Source: an uncultured Verrucomicrobiota bacterium (GTDB lineage: Bacteria > Verrucomicrobiota > Verrucomicrobiia > Limisphaerales > UBA9464). Taken from it: 64,000 bases of DNA. The position numbers were made by a program, and so were the translations under genes. The notes beneath the pieces are model-generated. The model was not told where the DNA came from. It worked only from the letters and a program-made list of their open reading frames with translations, and searched no databases. The stretch covers positions 62,001 to 126,000 of the forward strand of contig CAIVQH010000013.1 in assembly GCA_903907995.1 (NCBI GenBank), read 5' to 3'. The number at the start of each line of letters is the position of its first letter. Position 1 is the first letter of the stretch. This document shows, in pieces, positions 25,234 to 34,505 of the stretch.

Positions 25234-25716
25234 ATGGCCCTGATCCAATGTCCCGATTGTGGCAAGGAAGTCAGCGAGCTGGCGCCGGTCTGCATCCATT
25301 GCGGCCGTCCCCTGCCCGCCCGGCCCGCTACTACCGAGGAGGAAATCAAGGAAGACGGGGCCACCGTCCTCCAATCCAAGAGGGAGCCGGTCCCGGCGGA
25401 AATTGCGCCCACGGAGCCTCCCCGCGGCACTGATCCTATTGCGCCAGAATCGCGCATCACGACTTCCAACGGCATTGCCGCCTTCTGCGGCGTGCTCATT
25501 CCCGGCCTCGGCCACCTGGTGCAAGGGCGGGCCGTCGCCGCCCTGGCGATCTTTGGAAGCTCCGCCATTTGCTGGGGAATCGCCGTGGCGAACCTGGGGG
25601 ATCGCCTTGCCGGCAAACTGGTGGCGCAGCCCGCCGTTTACGTGGCGCTGGTGATACAGTTTCTGGGTGTCCTCAGCGTCGCCCTGTGGCGAGGGCCAAC
25701 GAAGCAAAAGACCTAG
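25234..25716 (+). CDS. Zinc-ribbon membrane protein
   Basis: 160 residues. An N-terminal zinc ribbon (CPDCGKEVSELAPVCIHCGR, four cysteines) is followed by an acidic linker of about 45 residues. A membrane part with two to three helices closes it (GIAAFCGVLIPGLGHLVQG, VAALAIFGSSAICWGIAV, VYVALVIQFLGVLSVAL). The PGLGHLVQGR motif resembles TM2/DUF5683-type small membrane proteins. Function unknown. It is followed by proC after about 80 bases. The divergent neighbour is the ClpX-like gene. Confidence 0.75.
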   Translation: MALIQCPDCGKEVSELAPVCIHCGRPLPARPATTEEEIKEDGATVLQSKREPVPAEIAPTEPPRGTDPIAPESRITTSNGIAAFCGVLIPGLGHLVQGRAVAALAIFGSSAICWGIAVANLGDRLAGKLVAQPAVYVALVIQFLGVLSVALWRGPTKQKT

Positions 25717-25793
25717 TCCGGCCCGGCCAGGTGGAAAATGCCGCGAAAAATCCCGTTCGCCGCGCCGGGTCCACGCTGATACACACCAGCGCG

Positions 25794-26606
25794 ATGTCTG
25801 CCTCCACCATCGGCTTTCTCGGCGCGGGCAAGATGGCCACCGCGCTAGCCAAGGGCTTTCTGCATGCCGGGCTCGTCACCGCCGACCGCCTCGTCGCCAG
25901 CGACGTGCATCCGGGCGCACGGGACGCCTTTACCAAGGAAACCGGCGGCAAGGTCAGCGCCTCCAATTCCGAGATCGCCGCGGCGGCGGATGTCCTGTTC
26001 CTCGCCGTGAAGCCTGATCAGGTGTGCGCCCTGCTTACCGAGTTGCAGCCCCACCTCGACTCGAAGCGACATCTGCTCATCTCCATCGCTGCCGGCGTGA
26101 CCCTGGCCCGGCTGGAGGCCGCCGCGCCCGGCAACCGCTTCATCCGCGTGATGCCCAACACCCCCGCGCTCGTCAGCGCGAGCGCCAGTGCCTATTCGCC
26201 CGGCAGCCACGCGACGAAGGGCGACAGCGAACTGGCGCAGAAACTCCTCGGCAGCGTGGGCATCGCGCTCGAACTGAAGGAAAAGCTGCTGGACGCCGTG
26301 ACCGGCCTCAGCGGCAGCGGGCCGGCCTATGCTTTCATCATGATCGAGGCGCTCGCCGATGGGGGTGTGGCTTCGGGCTTGCCACGCGACATCGCGCAGA
26401 AGCTGGCGGCCCAGACACTGCTGGGGGCGGCCAAGATGGTGCTCGAAACCGGCCAGCATCCCGCCGCCCTGAAAGACGCGGTCTGCAGTCCCGGGGGAAC
26501 GACCATCGAGGCCGTCCATGAGCTGGAGAAGGCGGGCCTCCGGGCCGGCCTCATCAACGCCGTGCGCGCCTCGACGGAAAAGTCGAAGAAATTGGGCCAA
26601 GCCTGA
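25794..26606 (+). CDS. proC: Pyrroline-5-carboxylate reductase
   Basis: 270 residues. NAD(P)H-dependent reduction of pyrroline-5-carboxylate, the last step of proline synthesis. Rossmann motif IGFLGAGKMATALAKG at the start, then VKPDQ, RVMPNTPALVSASAS and TGLSGSGPAYAFIMIEAL, followed by VCSPGGTTIEAVHELEK near the end; all are ProC signatures. Start chosen at ATG 25794 at the Rossmann strand; the open frame upstream overlaps the previous gene. The next gene begins one base after the stop, so the two are probably cotranscribed. Confidence 0.95.
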   Translation: MSASTIGFLGAGKMATALAKGFLHAGLVTADRLVASDVHPGARDAFTKETGGKVSASNSEIAAAADVLFLAVKPDQVCALLTELQPHLDSKRHLLISIAAGVTLARLEAAAPGNRFIRVMPNTPALVSASASAYSPGSHATKGDSELAQKLLGSVGIALELKEKLLDAVTGLSGSGPAYAFIMIEALADGGVASGLPRDIAQKLAAQTLLGAAKMVLETGQHPAALKDAVCSPGGTTIEAVHELEKAGLRAGLINAVRASTEKSKKLGQA

Positions 26607-26607
26607 C

Positions 26608-27831
26608 ATGGACACCCACGGACCCACGCGGAAACAGGCGCACATCATCTGGTTTGCGCTCACCACGCTGGCCGTGACCCTGACCCTGATCATCATTGGC
26701 GCGGTGCTCTGGGGACTGGGCCAGGTGCTCAACCTCCTTTCACCGGTTCTGCTGCCCCTGGCCGTGGCCGTCGTGCTCGCCTATCTGCTGGACCCGGTCG
26801 TGGACTGGCTGGGGTCCCGGCGCATATCGCGGGCCCGGGCCATCGTCTGCGTTTTTGCCCTCGGTCTGGTTCTGATTGTGGCCGTGTTGAGCACGATCAT
26901 CCCCCGGGTGGTCGTCGAATCCCGCGAACTGGCCGGTCGCATTCCCAGCTACGCCCAGAGGTTACAGGGGCGGGTGGAGCACTGGCTGGACAATCCCCCC
27001 GCCCCGCTGGTGCGGTTTCTGCCCCCGGCCTGGCAGCATCGGTTGAATCCTTCGCAAGCACCGGAAGGCAGCACCAGTCCGGCTCCTGAGCCGCCGCCCA
27101 AGCCGATCCCGGCGGACGCCCCGTGGTGGCTCAAGGCGCTGGACCCGGCGACGATCAAGTCGGCCGGCGGGTCGCTAGGCGCGGTGCTGCCGGCCCTCGG
27201 CGAATGGCTGTTCGGCCAGGCCTCGAAGGTCGCCTCATGGTTCGGCCTGCTGGTGGGTCTCGCCTTGGTGCCCGTGTACACCTTCTACTTCCTGCTGGAG
27301 AAGCGGGGCATCAAGCAGCAGTGGACCGACTACCTGCCGGTGCAGGATTCCCGCTTCAAGGACGAGATGGTCTTCGTGATCACCAACATCAACGACTGCC
27401 TGATCGTCTTTTTCCGCGGGCAGGTGCTGGTGGCCCTGTGCGATGGCGTGCTCTACACGACCGGCTTCCTCATCATCGGCATGCCGTACGCCATGCTGCT
27501 CGGCCTGATGGCAACGATGCTCACGATGATCCCGTTCCTCGGGGCGATCACCACCTGCGCCACCGCTTCGGTGATTGCCCTGGTCCAGTTCGGCGACTGG
27601 AAGCATTTCCTGCTCGTGCTGGGCGTCTTCGGCGTGGTGCAGGTCACGGAAGGTCTGGTGTTCCAGCCCAAGATCATCGGCAACCGCGTCGGTCTCCACC
27701 CGATGACGATCATCGTCGGGCTGATGGTCGGCACCACGCTCCTGGGCGGCGTCCTGGGTGGCATCCTCGCGATTCCGCTCACGGCCGCCCTGCGGGTGCT
27801 GATGCTGCGCTACGTGTGGAAGCGCAAGTGA
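26608..27831 (+). CDS. AI-2E family transporter (PerM/YdgG type)
   Basis: 407 residues. Eight or so hydrophobic segments in the family layout: two to three N-terminal helices, a soluble loop of about 100 residues (Pro-rich, including SPAPEPPPKPIP), and the conserved C-terminal block. That block has PFLGAITTCATA, VFQPKIIGNRVGLHPM and GILAIPLTAALRVL. The family is annotated as autoinducer-2 exporters, but several members are Na+/H+ or uncharacterised permeases, so substrate is not claimed. ATG 26608 begins one base after proC's stop. Confidence 0.88.
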   Translation: MDTHGPTRKQAHIIWFALTTLAVTLTLIIIGAVLWGLGQVLNLLSPVLLPLAVAVVLAYLLDPVVDWLGSRRISRARAIVCVFALGLVLIVAVLSTIIPRVVVESRELAGRIPSYAQRLQGRVEHWLDNPPAPLVRFLPPAWQHRLNPSQAPEGSTSPAPEPPPKPIPADAPWWLKALDPATIKSAGGSLGAVLPALGEWLFGQASKVASWFGLLVGLALVPVYTFYFLLEKRGIKQQWTDYLPVQDSRFKDEMVFVITNINDCLIVFFRGQVLVALCDGVLYTTGFLIIGMPYAMLLGLMATMLTMIPFLGAITTCATASVIALVQFGDWKHFLLVLGVFGVVQVTEGLVFQPKIIGNRVGLHPMTIIVGLMVGTTLLGGVLGGILAIPLTAALRVLMLRYVWKRK

Positions 27832-28022
27832 TCGCGGATCTGCGATTTACGGCTTTTGATTCGAGCGTGAGGGATGGGTTCGGTGCCTCGGGCTGCGGAA
27901 AGCGGTAACCAGTGAGGAAAGTGGCGGTCAGATGGGAAAGAACCGGAGGCGCTTGCGGGAGCAAACTTGAACAGGAACTCCCCGCTGGCGTCTGACTCAG
28001 TAACTTGCATATTACGTCGCGC

Positions 28023-30590
28023 ATGAAATTTAGGCTGCTCGTCCTGACCATCCTCGCTGCTTCGCTCCTCCGAGCCGCCGATCTTCCCTCGGGCACCATC
28101 ACGGTCGACCCGCCCAAGGTCACGGTGGGCCACCGTGAGACCAGTCCGGATGACATCTTCCTCATCACGGCCAAGTACACAAACACGCTCACGCTGGAGC
28201 CGGGGGCCGATGACAGCCGCATCGCCAAGACCGTCGCCCGCTTCCTGCAGACGATGCACTACACGCGCCACAAGTTCGACCGCGAGATCGGCCAGAAGAT
28301 GTTCGACCGCTACATGGACGCGCTGGACCCGCAGAAGCTCTATTTCCTGCAGAGCGACCTGGCCGAGTTCGCCACCGTGCGCGACACGCTCGACGACCTC
28401 ACGCTGCGCCTGGGCGACACCGCCCCCGCCTACGACATCTTCAACCGCTTCCTCCAGCGCTTCGACCAGTCTTACACGCTGGTGATCGGTCAGCTGCGGA
28501 AGGGCAATTTCGAGTTCAACTCCGACGACACCTTCCTGGTGAACCGGAAGGACGCGCCCCGGCCGAAGGATCTGGCCGACGCAAAGAAGCTCTGGACCGA
28601 CCGGCTGCGTTACGAGTTCCTTTCGGAAAAGCTGAACGCCGGTGACCGCGACACCCTCCTCGGCCAGTTCAGGACCCACCTCAAGGATGCCAGCTACGAC
28701 AAGCTGACCACCTCGCTGACCAACACCTTCAGCCCCGAAAAGGCCGCCGAGCTCACCCAGTTTGCCAGGAAGCAGTATGAGACCGCGCAGTCGGCCGCCA
28801 AGGGCGCCGCGTCGGCCAAGGGCAAATCGATCGATCTCGCCGTGAACCTGGTCAGCCAGCGTCTCGCCGGGGACGAGCGCGACGAGATCATCAAGAAGCT
28901 CACCCGCCGCTATCAGCGCACGCTGCGGAACCTGAAGCAGTTTGAATCCGACGAGGTGCTCCAGCTCTGGCTCGACTCGCTCGGCCACGCCTTCGATCCC
29001 CACACCGATTTCATGGGCAAGCGCGAGCTGGACCAGTTCGCCATGCAGATGAACCTCCGCCTCTTCGGCATCGGGGCCACGCTCGCCGCCGAGGATGGCT
29101 ACACGGTCATCCGCGAGATCCGCCCCGGCACGCCGGCGGAAAAGAGCAAGCAGATCAAGGTCGGCGACAAGGTCGTCGGCGTGGCGCAGGCCAAGAACGA
29201 TTTCGTGGACGTCATCGACGAGAAGCTCACCAAGGTCGTCGAGCAGATCCGCGGTCCGAAGGGCACCGAGGTCCGGCTGGCGATCATCCCGTCCGGGGCT
29301 GATTCCTCCGTGCGCAAGATCGTCTCGATCATCCGTGACGAGATCAAACTCGAGGACTCCGAGGCCAAGGGCAAACTGGTCGAGATGACCGATGACCACG
29401 GCAAACCAATGCGTGTGGGCGTGATCGACCTGCCGAGTTTCTACGCGAATTTCTCGGTCGGTGGCATCCGCGGCTCCGGCAAGACCACCACCGGTGACGT
29501 CGCGAAGCTGCTCAAGAAGCTTACGGAAGAACACGCCGAGGGCATCATCCTCGACCTGCGCCGCAACGGCGGCGGCTCGTTGGAAGAGGCGATCAATCTC
29601 GCCGGCCTCTTCATCAAGTCCGGCCCGGTCGTGCAGATCCGGAATTACGATGGCAGCATCCAGGTGGATGAGGATACCGACGATTCCATCGCCTACGACG
29701 GGCCGCTGGTCGTGCTGACGAGCCGCTTCAGCGCGAGCGCCAGCGAGATCGTGGCGGCCGCCTTGCAGGATTATGGCCGGGCGGTGCTGGTCGGTGATTC
29801 CTCCACGCACGGCAAGGGCACCGTGCAGACCGTACAGGAGCTGGCCCCTTACCTGCGTGGCACCGACAACCCGGGTGCGGTGAAGGTGACGATCCGGAAA
29901 TTCTACCGTGCCAGTGGCGCTAGCACACAGCTCAAGGGCGTCACGCCTGACATCGCGCTCCCGAGCATCAACAACTACGCCGACGTCGGCGAGACCTCCC
30001 TCGACAACGCCCTGGCCTGGGACACGATCCCCAGCGCGAAGTTCGACAAGGTCAACCGCGTGCAACCCTATCTTGCTGAGCTCACCAAGCGGTCCACCCA
30101 GCGCGTCAGCAAGGATAAGGACTTCGACTATGTCCGCGAGGACATCGAGCGTTACCGTAAGCTGCTTGCCGACAAGAACGTTTCGCTGAACGAGGACAAG
30201 CGCCGCGCCGAAAAGGCGGCGGACAAGGCCCGGGCTGACGCCCGTAAGAAGGAGCTGGCCGCCCGCCATGAGGCGCAACCGACCGCCTACGAGATCACGC
30301 TGAAGCAGGCGGACCTGCCCGGCCTGCCGGCCCCGATGACAAACCACCTCGCGAGTCTGGGCGCTCACGGTTCGCCCGTGACGACGGGCACCTCGACCAA
30401 CGCCTTGGCCAATGTCCCGGCGGCCCAGCCTGCTTCCGCCGAGAAGTCGGCAGCCGACACGGACGACGAGGACGAGCTGCAGGATTCCACCATCGCCACC
30501 GATGTCCCGCTGAAGGAAGCCCAGCGTATCCTGCTCGACCTGATCCAACTTTCCGCCGGCAAGTCCGGGGTGGCCGCCAAGCTGCCCTGA
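28023..30590 (+). CDS. prc: Tail-specific S41 protease (Prc/Tsp type)
   Basis: 855 residues. Signal peptide (1-18, ending LLRAAD), long N-terminal helical domain, PDZ domain at about 342-435, and S41 catalytic core at about 460-640. The core has DLRRNGGGSLEEA, SRFSASASEIVAAALQDYGR (serine at about 572) and HGKGTVQ (Lys598), the Ser-Lys dyad. A C-terminal charged helical domain carries an Ala/Ser/Thr-rich acidic tail. It degrades misfolded or tagged periplasmic proteins and trims envelope enzymes. Length and order match Prc (about 680) with a longer C-terminus. GNAT or Spr partner genes are not adjacent. A weak GTAACTTGC-type leader precedes the ATG. Confidence 0.93.
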   Translation: MKFRLLVLTILAASLLRAADLPSGTITVDPPKVTVGHRETSPDDIFLITAKYTNTLTLEPGADDSRIAKTVARFLQTMHYTRHKFDREIGQKMFDRYMDALDPQKLYFLQSDLAEFATVRDTLDDLTLRLGDTAPAYDIFNRFLQRFDQSYTLVIGQLRKGNFEFNSDDTFLVNRKDAPRPKDLADAKKLWTDRLRYEFLSEKLNAGDRDTLLGQFRTHLKDASYDKLTTSLTNTFSPEKAAELTQFARKQYETAQSAAKGAASAKGKSIDLAVNLVSQRLAGDERDEIIKKLTRRYQRTLRNLKQFESDEVLQLWLDSLGHAFDPHTDFMGKRELDQFAMQMNLRLFGIGATLAAEDGYTVIREIRPGTPAEKSKQIKVGDKVVGVAQAKNDFVDVIDEKLTKVVEQIRGPKGTEVRLAIIPSGADSSVRKIVSIIRDEIKLEDSEAKGKLVEMTDDHGKPMRVGVIDLPSFYANFSVGGIRGSGKTTTGDVAKLLKKLTEEHAEGIILDLRRNGGGSLEEAINLAGLFIKSGPVVQIRNYDGSIQVDEDTDDSIAYDGPLVVLTSRFSASASEIVAAALQDYGRAVLVGDSSTHGKGTVQTVQELAPYLRGTDNPGAVKVTIRKFYRASGASTQLKGVTPDIALPSINNYADVGETSLDNALAWDTIPSAKFDKVNRVQPYLAELTKRSTQRVSKDKDFDYVREDIERYRKLLADKNVSLNEDKRRAEKAADKARADARKKELAARHEAQPTAYEITLKQADLPGLPAPMTNHLASLGAHGSPVTTGTSTNALANVPAAQPASAEKSAADTDDEDELQDSTIATDVPLKEAQRILLDLIQLSAGKSGVAAKLP

Positions 30591-30640
30591 AAGGGCCGGG
30601 CCGCTCGTCGGGCCGTCCAAGCCTGTTCCAAAACAATCTC

Positions 30641-30664
30641 GGGAGGGCGCGGTTCCACCCGCGC
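30641..30664. repeat. Single arm of family-A inverted repeat
   Basis: A GGGAGGGCGCGGTTCC-type arm identical to the ends of the three family-A elements, here without a partner arm. An ACCTTGGACCCGGAACCCG word-repeat (about 30709-30735) follows. Confidence 0.7.
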
Positions 30665-30743
30665 CCCATCTCTTTCCAGAGCCCGGAGCCGGTGGCGCGG
30701 CCATCGACCTGGGACCTTGGACCCGGAACCCGGGACGCAGGCA

Positions 30744-31775
30744 TCACATCCCGTTGAGCACGTCGATGAGCTGACGCAGCCGGCCGTACTCGCGGCGGTT
30801 GAAGCCGAAGGCCAGCCGCGTGAGTTCCACGTGGTCATTGTCCTCGATCTCCTCCGGAGTCACCGGGACCACCCGGAACGGTTCGCCACTGATGATGCCG
30901 GCGAAATCCTCGTTCAGAGCCATTACGGCGGAATCGGTCGGGCGGTTCTTCAGGCGGATGACCAGATTTTCCCGCACGAAGCGCGCGGAATGGTAGTTGC
31001 GGTAGAAGCGCGTGACCCACTTCACCGCCTCGTCCGCGTTGTCCGTGAACTGGTAGAGATGCACGTCATCAGGTGAGATCAGCCCGTTGCGGAGGAGGTG
31101 GGCCTCGACGTAGTGCTGGAAGGCCTTCCAGTAGGTGCCGCCCGGCCGCTCCATAAGTACCAGTGGCATCAGCCGGCTCTTGCCGGTCTGCATGAGCGTG
31201 AGCGCCTCGAAGCCCTCGTCGAGCGTGCCGAAGCCGCCCGGGAACAGCACGATCGCGTCGCTTTGGCGCACGAAGGTGAATTTGCGGGTGAAGAAGTATT
31301 TGAACGTCATCAGCTTCTTGTCCTGCTCCAGGACCGGGTTGGCCGACTGTTCCCACGGCAGGCGGATGTTCGCCCCGAAACTGTTCTCCGGCCCCGCGCC
31401 CTCGTTACCGGCCTGCATGATGCCCGGCCCTGCCCCGGTGAAGACCATGAAGCCCGCCTCCACCATCTTTTTGGCGAACAGGCTGGCGAGCACGTATTCC
31501 GGCTCGCCTGGCTTGGTGCGCGCCGAGCCGAAGATGCAGACCCGCCGCTTGCCCGCATAGCCCGAGAAGAGGCGGAACTGATAACGCAGTTCGCGCAGCG
31601 CCGTCTGGATTACCCGCGCATCGCCCCGCGAGCGCACATCGGAGAGCATCTTGAGGGCGTTCTCGACCACGTCGGCGACGATCTCCTCATTATGGCCACC
31701 CCCCTTGAAGCGGATGAGATCCTCGACCCGGCGACGAAGTTCGGGATCGGCGAGCGGTCGTTTGGTCTTTTCCAC
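30744..31775 (-). CDS. LOG-family Rossmann nucleotide-binding protein
   Basis: 343 residues. N-terminal helical extension of about 75 residues, then the LOG core: VCIFGSARTKPGEP, MVFTGAGPGIMQAGNEGA and PGGFGTLDEGFEALTLMQTGK. The PGGxGTxxE signature is that of lysine-decarboxylase-like/LOG phosphoribohydrolases that release cytokinin-type bases from nucleotide 5'-monophosphates. The long N-terminus and a C-terminal extension after residue 270 set it apart from plant-type LOG and match the TIGR00730-like bacterial group whose substrates are AMP-type nucleotides. Stands alone. Confidence 0.88.
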   Translation of the reverse strand: MEKTKRPLADPELRRRVEDLIRFKGGGHNEEIVADVVENALKMLSDVRSRGDARVIQTALRELRYQFRLFSGYAGKRRVCIFGSARTKPGEPEYVLASLFAKKMVEAGFMVFTGAGPGIMQAGNEGAGPENSFGANIRLPWEQSANPVLEQDKKLMTFKYFFTRKFTFVRQSDAIVLFPGGFGTLDEGFEALTLMQTGKSRLMPLVLMERPGGTYWKAFQHYVEAHLLRNGLISPDDVHLYQFTDNADEAVKWVTRFYRNYHSARFVRENLVIRLKNRPTDSAVMALNEDFAGIISGEPFRVVPVTPEEIEDNDHVELTRLAFGFNRREYGRLRQLIDVLNGM

Positions 31776-31857
31776 GGAAAGATGTTACCCCGGAATCCTG
31801 ACCGCGCCAATCTCCTAGATTCCTGAGCTGGATGTGCGGGAGTGCTCACGGCCATTC

Positions 31858-31950
31858 GAAAGCAGCCTGCTTCCGGCCCGGAGGGCCAACGGAACTTAGC
31901 CGGGGGCAACGCCCCCGGAAACCAGCCTCAGATCCCCTCGCACCCTGAAA
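31858..31950. repeat. Intergenic hairpin repeat (family D)
   Basis: Contains a perfect dyad CCGGGGGC-AAC-GCCCCCGG (31900-31918), preceded by GGCCCGGAGGGCC, and then CACCCTGAAAAGGGTG. No coding sense. It looks like one copy of a dispersed palindromic repeat; no second copy is in the window. Confidence 0.5.
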
Positions 31951-32039
31951 AGGGTGCTGGAAATGCAGCCTTCGAAAGACCATCGAAATTCTCGGCTGCA
32001 CGCCGCGCCCTGCCTGATGCGGGAATGCAGCTCGAACCA

Positions 32040-32471
32040 TCACGCCATCTCGCCCAGCATCAGCCGGCGGATCAGCCGACGCCGGGTGATCGGGACCAAC
32101 CCGAAGGCCACCCCCGCGGCAGCCCCGTTCACCATCACCATCCAAAAAACGAGGTGATCCGCATCGCGGAGCAGTGAACAGGTCACGCTGCCCACCACGA
32201 GGCTCACCATGGGCAGGCAATGGAGCAGGAACGACGGCCAGCTGAAGTAGAACTTCCGCAAACGGGCCATCTGCCCGGCGGAGACCTGAGCCGCTTGCAG
32301 GTCTGCCTCCGAAGGTCGCCTGCCCAGGACGCAGATAACGGCCTCCCGGGTCAGCAGTCGCCGTGTTCCCATCACGCCATACCAAATCAGCGTCAGCACG
32401 CCGGTCCATCCCAGCAGAATGAGAACCTCACTCAAAGAGGTGACGGGATGATGTATCGTGACGGGTTCCAT
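32040..32471 (-). CDS. Small membrane protein
   Basis: 143 residues with three hydrophobic segments (LSEVLILLGWTGVLTLIWYGV, WPSFLLHCLPMVSLVVGSVTC, FWMVMVNGAAAGVAFGLV) and basic loops (VPITRRRLIRRLMLGEMA). No family recognised. The composition and a plausible three-helix topology support a real gene, although the start is uncertain and no strong ribosome-binding site is seen. Flanked on both sides by repeat sequence. Confidence 0.5.
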   Translation of the reverse strand: MEPVTIHHPVTSLSEVLILLGWTGVLTLIWYGVMGTRRLLTREAVICVLGRRPSEADLQAAQVSAGQMARLRKFYFSWPSFLLHCLPMVSLVVGSVTCSLLRDADHLVFWMVMVNGAAAGVAFGLVPITRRRLIRRLMLGEMA

Positions 32472-32556
32472 ACCAATCTGGGCACATTCCTAGAGCGGCC
32501 AACCCAAACCCGTCAAATTCCAAAGCGACCGGCCCGCCAGGCAAACCCTGTATACC

Positions 32557-32696
32557 GGGAGGGCGCGGTTCCACCCGCGTCCCATATTCTTCAGCGACGG
32601 GAGCGCTGGATACCTACATCGTGAAGCGCGCCGATTGATCACCTGAACGTACCGGACGCGAAGATATGAACGGCGCGGGTGGAACCGCGCCCTCCC
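32557..32696. repeat. 140-bp inverted-repeat mini-element (family A, copy 1)
   Basis: Perfect 23-bp terminal inverted repeats (32557-32579 and 32674-32696; outer end GGGAGGGCGCGG) enclose about 94 bp with no coding frame. Copies 2 and 3 are at 39169-39311 and 41307-41441. The form is that of a MITE or a large intergenic palindrome. Confidence 0.88.
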
Positions 32697-32711
32697 AATG
32701 AGCGGCCTCAG

Positions 32712-32747
32712 CCCGTTCCCTTCCTGCTTTCCTGTTTTCCAGATTCA
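32712..32747. repeat. Lone CCTGCTTTCCTGTTTTCC microrepeat arm
   Basis: Matches the right arm of the inverted microrepeat at 9137-9165 in word content, without a partner nearby. It is upstream of the fumarase alpha gene. Confidence 0.5.
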
Positions 32748-32811
32748 ACACCTCCTCCCCCTCGTCCGCCGCGTTGACGCTGCCGTCCGGTCGTCGCATC
32801 TTTCGCCAGCC

Positions 32812-33690
32812 ATGTCCGCCCTGCTCGAATCGCTCGTCGAACTTATCCGCCGCACGTCCGCCGAACTGCCCGACGACGTGAACGCCGCGCTCGTCCGCTC
32901 CCTGGAGACCGAGAAGAAAGGCACCATCGCCGAAAGCGCGCTCAAGATCATCGAGCGCAACATCGAGCTGGCGAAGCGCAAATCGCAGCCCATCTGCCAG
33001 GACACCGGCAGCGTCATCTTCTACGTCGAGTGTCCGGTCGGTACCGACCAGATCACCTTCGAGGAGACCGCCCGCGAGGCGGTGAAAGAGGCGACCAAGA
33101 AGGGCTTCCTCCGCCAGAACTCGGTGGATTCCATCACCGGGAAAAACGACGGCACCAACCTCGGCCCCGGCGCGCCGGCCATGCACTTCCACCAGCACCG
33201 CTCGCCCGAACTCGCCGTACGGCTCGTGCTGAAAGGCGGCGGCTGCGAGAACGTCGGCGCGCAATACTCGCTGCCCGCCGAGAAGCTCCACGCCAACCGT
33301 GATCTCGACGGCTGCCGCAAGGTCATCCTCGACGCCGTGCTCCAGGCCCAGGGTAAGGGCTGCGGCCCGGGCATCCTCGGCATCTGCATCGGTGGCGACC
33401 GCGCGACCGGCTACGAATTCAGCAAGCAGCAGTTCCTCCGCCTTCTCGACGACCGCAATCCCGACCCGCAGCTCGACGCCTTGGAACAGGACATCCTCAA
33501 GACCGCCAACGAACTCGGCATCGGCCCCATGGGCTTCGGCGGCAAGACCACCCTGCTCGGCGTGAAGATCTGCGCCGCCAACCGCGTGCCCGCCTCGTAC
33601 TTCGTGAGCATCAGCTACATGTGCTGGGCGTACCGCCGGCAAGGGGTGGTCCTGGATGCCGACAGCAAGATTGGGAAATGGTTGTATTGA
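32812..33690 (+). CDS. Class I fumarate hydratase, alpha subunit
   Basis: 292 residues. Oxygen-sensitive [4Fe-4S] hydratase half that interconverts fumarate and malate (or tartrate dehydratase type). The cluster cysteines sit in PICQDTGS, GGGCENVG and GCGPGILGICIGG. GPGAPAMHFHQ and IGPMGFGGKTTLLGVKI are also alpha-subunit motifs. The beta subunit gene is 1.15 kb further on (34840), separated by three inserted genes instead of being directly adjacent as is usual. The ATG at 32812 begins the conserved N-terminus. In-frame extension upstream is repeat sequence. Confidence 0.93.
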   Translation: MSALLESLVELIRRTSAELPDDVNAALVRSLETEKKGTIAESALKIIERNIELAKRKSQPICQDTGSVIFYVECPVGTDQITFEETAREAVKEATKKGFLRQNSVDSITGKNDGTNLGPGAPAMHFHQHRSPELAVRLVLKGGGCENVGAQYSLPAEKLHANRDLDGCRKVILDAVLQAQGKGCGPGILGICIGGDRATGYEFSKQQFLRLLDDRNPDPQLDALEQDILKTANELGIGPMGFGGKTTLLGVKICAANRVPASYFVSISYMCWAYRRQGVVLDADSKIGKWLY

Positions 33691-33695
33691 TCGCC

Positions 33696-34169
33696 ATGAA
33701 ACTTGACCGAAAAATCAAACCCGGAAAATGCGAGGCCAAGGAAGAGATTGCCAAAGATTTAGAGGTGATTCTGGACGCGAAAATCTCTCCGAAAATGAAG
33801 GCTCGAGTTTGCAATCTCGTCACCTGGGCTTGGGCGGAACTTCCAGGGAAAAAATCCAAGGCGAATTACTGGTCAAGACGCGCATTGGAGGACCAAAGCA
33901 AACTAGGGATAAAATTAGTCTTCGAACACGTTGTGCCTCGAAAAATTGTCATCGAACGCCTGCTAGGCTTAGAGTCAGCCACGAAAGAAGAAATAACGAA
34001 AGTCTTAAACAAATTCTGCTTTGGCTGTGTTATAACTAAAGACGAAGATATTCGCCTCAACAGGGCTGGTTGGCGGGAAAAAATGCCTCCGGATTGGGGA
34101 AAAAATGATGATGTTTGGGCACGTTACAAGATTGTTATGCCGGCAATCGAACCAGTCCCACCCGCGTGA
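33696..34169 (+). CDS. A+T-rich hypothetical protein inside the fumarase locus
   Basis: 157 residues, Lys-rich (MKLDRKIKPGKCEAKEEIAK) with an LVFEHVVPRKIVIERL segment, two cysteines in FCFGCVITK, and a C-terminal KMPPDWGKNDD...WARYKIV. The EHVVP and CxxC-like residues recall HNH-type nuclease or restriction accessory proteins, but I cannot assign a family. G+C is clearly lower than the neighbours (roughly 45% by eye), and codon use differs. It starts five bases after the fumarase alpha stop. Probably horizontally acquired. Confidence 0.7.
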   Translation: MKLDRKIKPGKCEAKEEIAKDLEVILDAKISPKMKARVCNLVTWAWAELPGKKSKANYWSRRALEDQSKLGIKLVFEHVVPRKIVIERLLGLESATKEEITKVLNKFCFGCVITKDEDIRLNRAGWREKMPPDWGKNDDVWARYKIVMPAIEPVPPA

Positions 34170-34259
34170 TTTTTCCGGCTCCAAAAAGTGAGCTCAAACG
34201 GGGCCACATCTTGCAACTTTCCTGATTGCCCACCCCATCACGTTCTCTAAGTTCCAACA

Positions 34260-34505
34260 ATGACCGCAATTGAGGCTCATTTCGACGGCAAGGTTTTCGT
34301 GCCGGAGCAGCCTGTGAACCTTCCAGTGAACCAACCGCTGCGCCTGCTGCTGTTGCCAGTGACACCTGCCTTAACCTGCGAAGAACCCACTGAGACGGAA
34401 TGGCTGCAATCGGCTGGTGCGAACGGGGTCTTCGACTTCCTGAAGGATGAAGCCGAGAACATCTACCTTCCCACCGACGGAAAGCCGTTTATCGATGAGC
34501 GGTAA
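34260..34505 (+). CDS. Antitoxin-like protein (DUF104/AF2212-like)
   Basis: 81 residues. MTAIEAHFDGKVFVPEQPVN then LRLLLLPV is the short two-strand start seen in DUF104-type antitoxins, which cap a PemK/MazF-like or RelE-like partner. The C-terminal tail is acidic (FLKDEAENIYLPTDGKPFID), as expected of a toxin-wrapping segment. It overlaps the next gene, a MazF/PemK-like toxin, by 11 bases. Antitoxin first, toxin second is the usual order. No obvious DNA-binding domain, so autoregulation may differ. Confidence 0.8.
   Translation: MTAIEAHFDGKVFVPEQPVNLPVNQPLRLLLLPVTPALTCEEPTETEWLQSAGANGVFDFLKDEAENIYLPTDGKPFIDER

Larger units (their letters stand above)
32472..32811. other. 340-bp intergenic region with repeats
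   Basis: It lies between the divergent small membrane protein gene and the fumarase alpha gene. It contains family-A element 1 (32557-32696) and a lone microrepeat arm (32712-32747). No protein-coding sequence is evident. The fumarase promoter should be in the last ~70 bases. Confidence 0.6.
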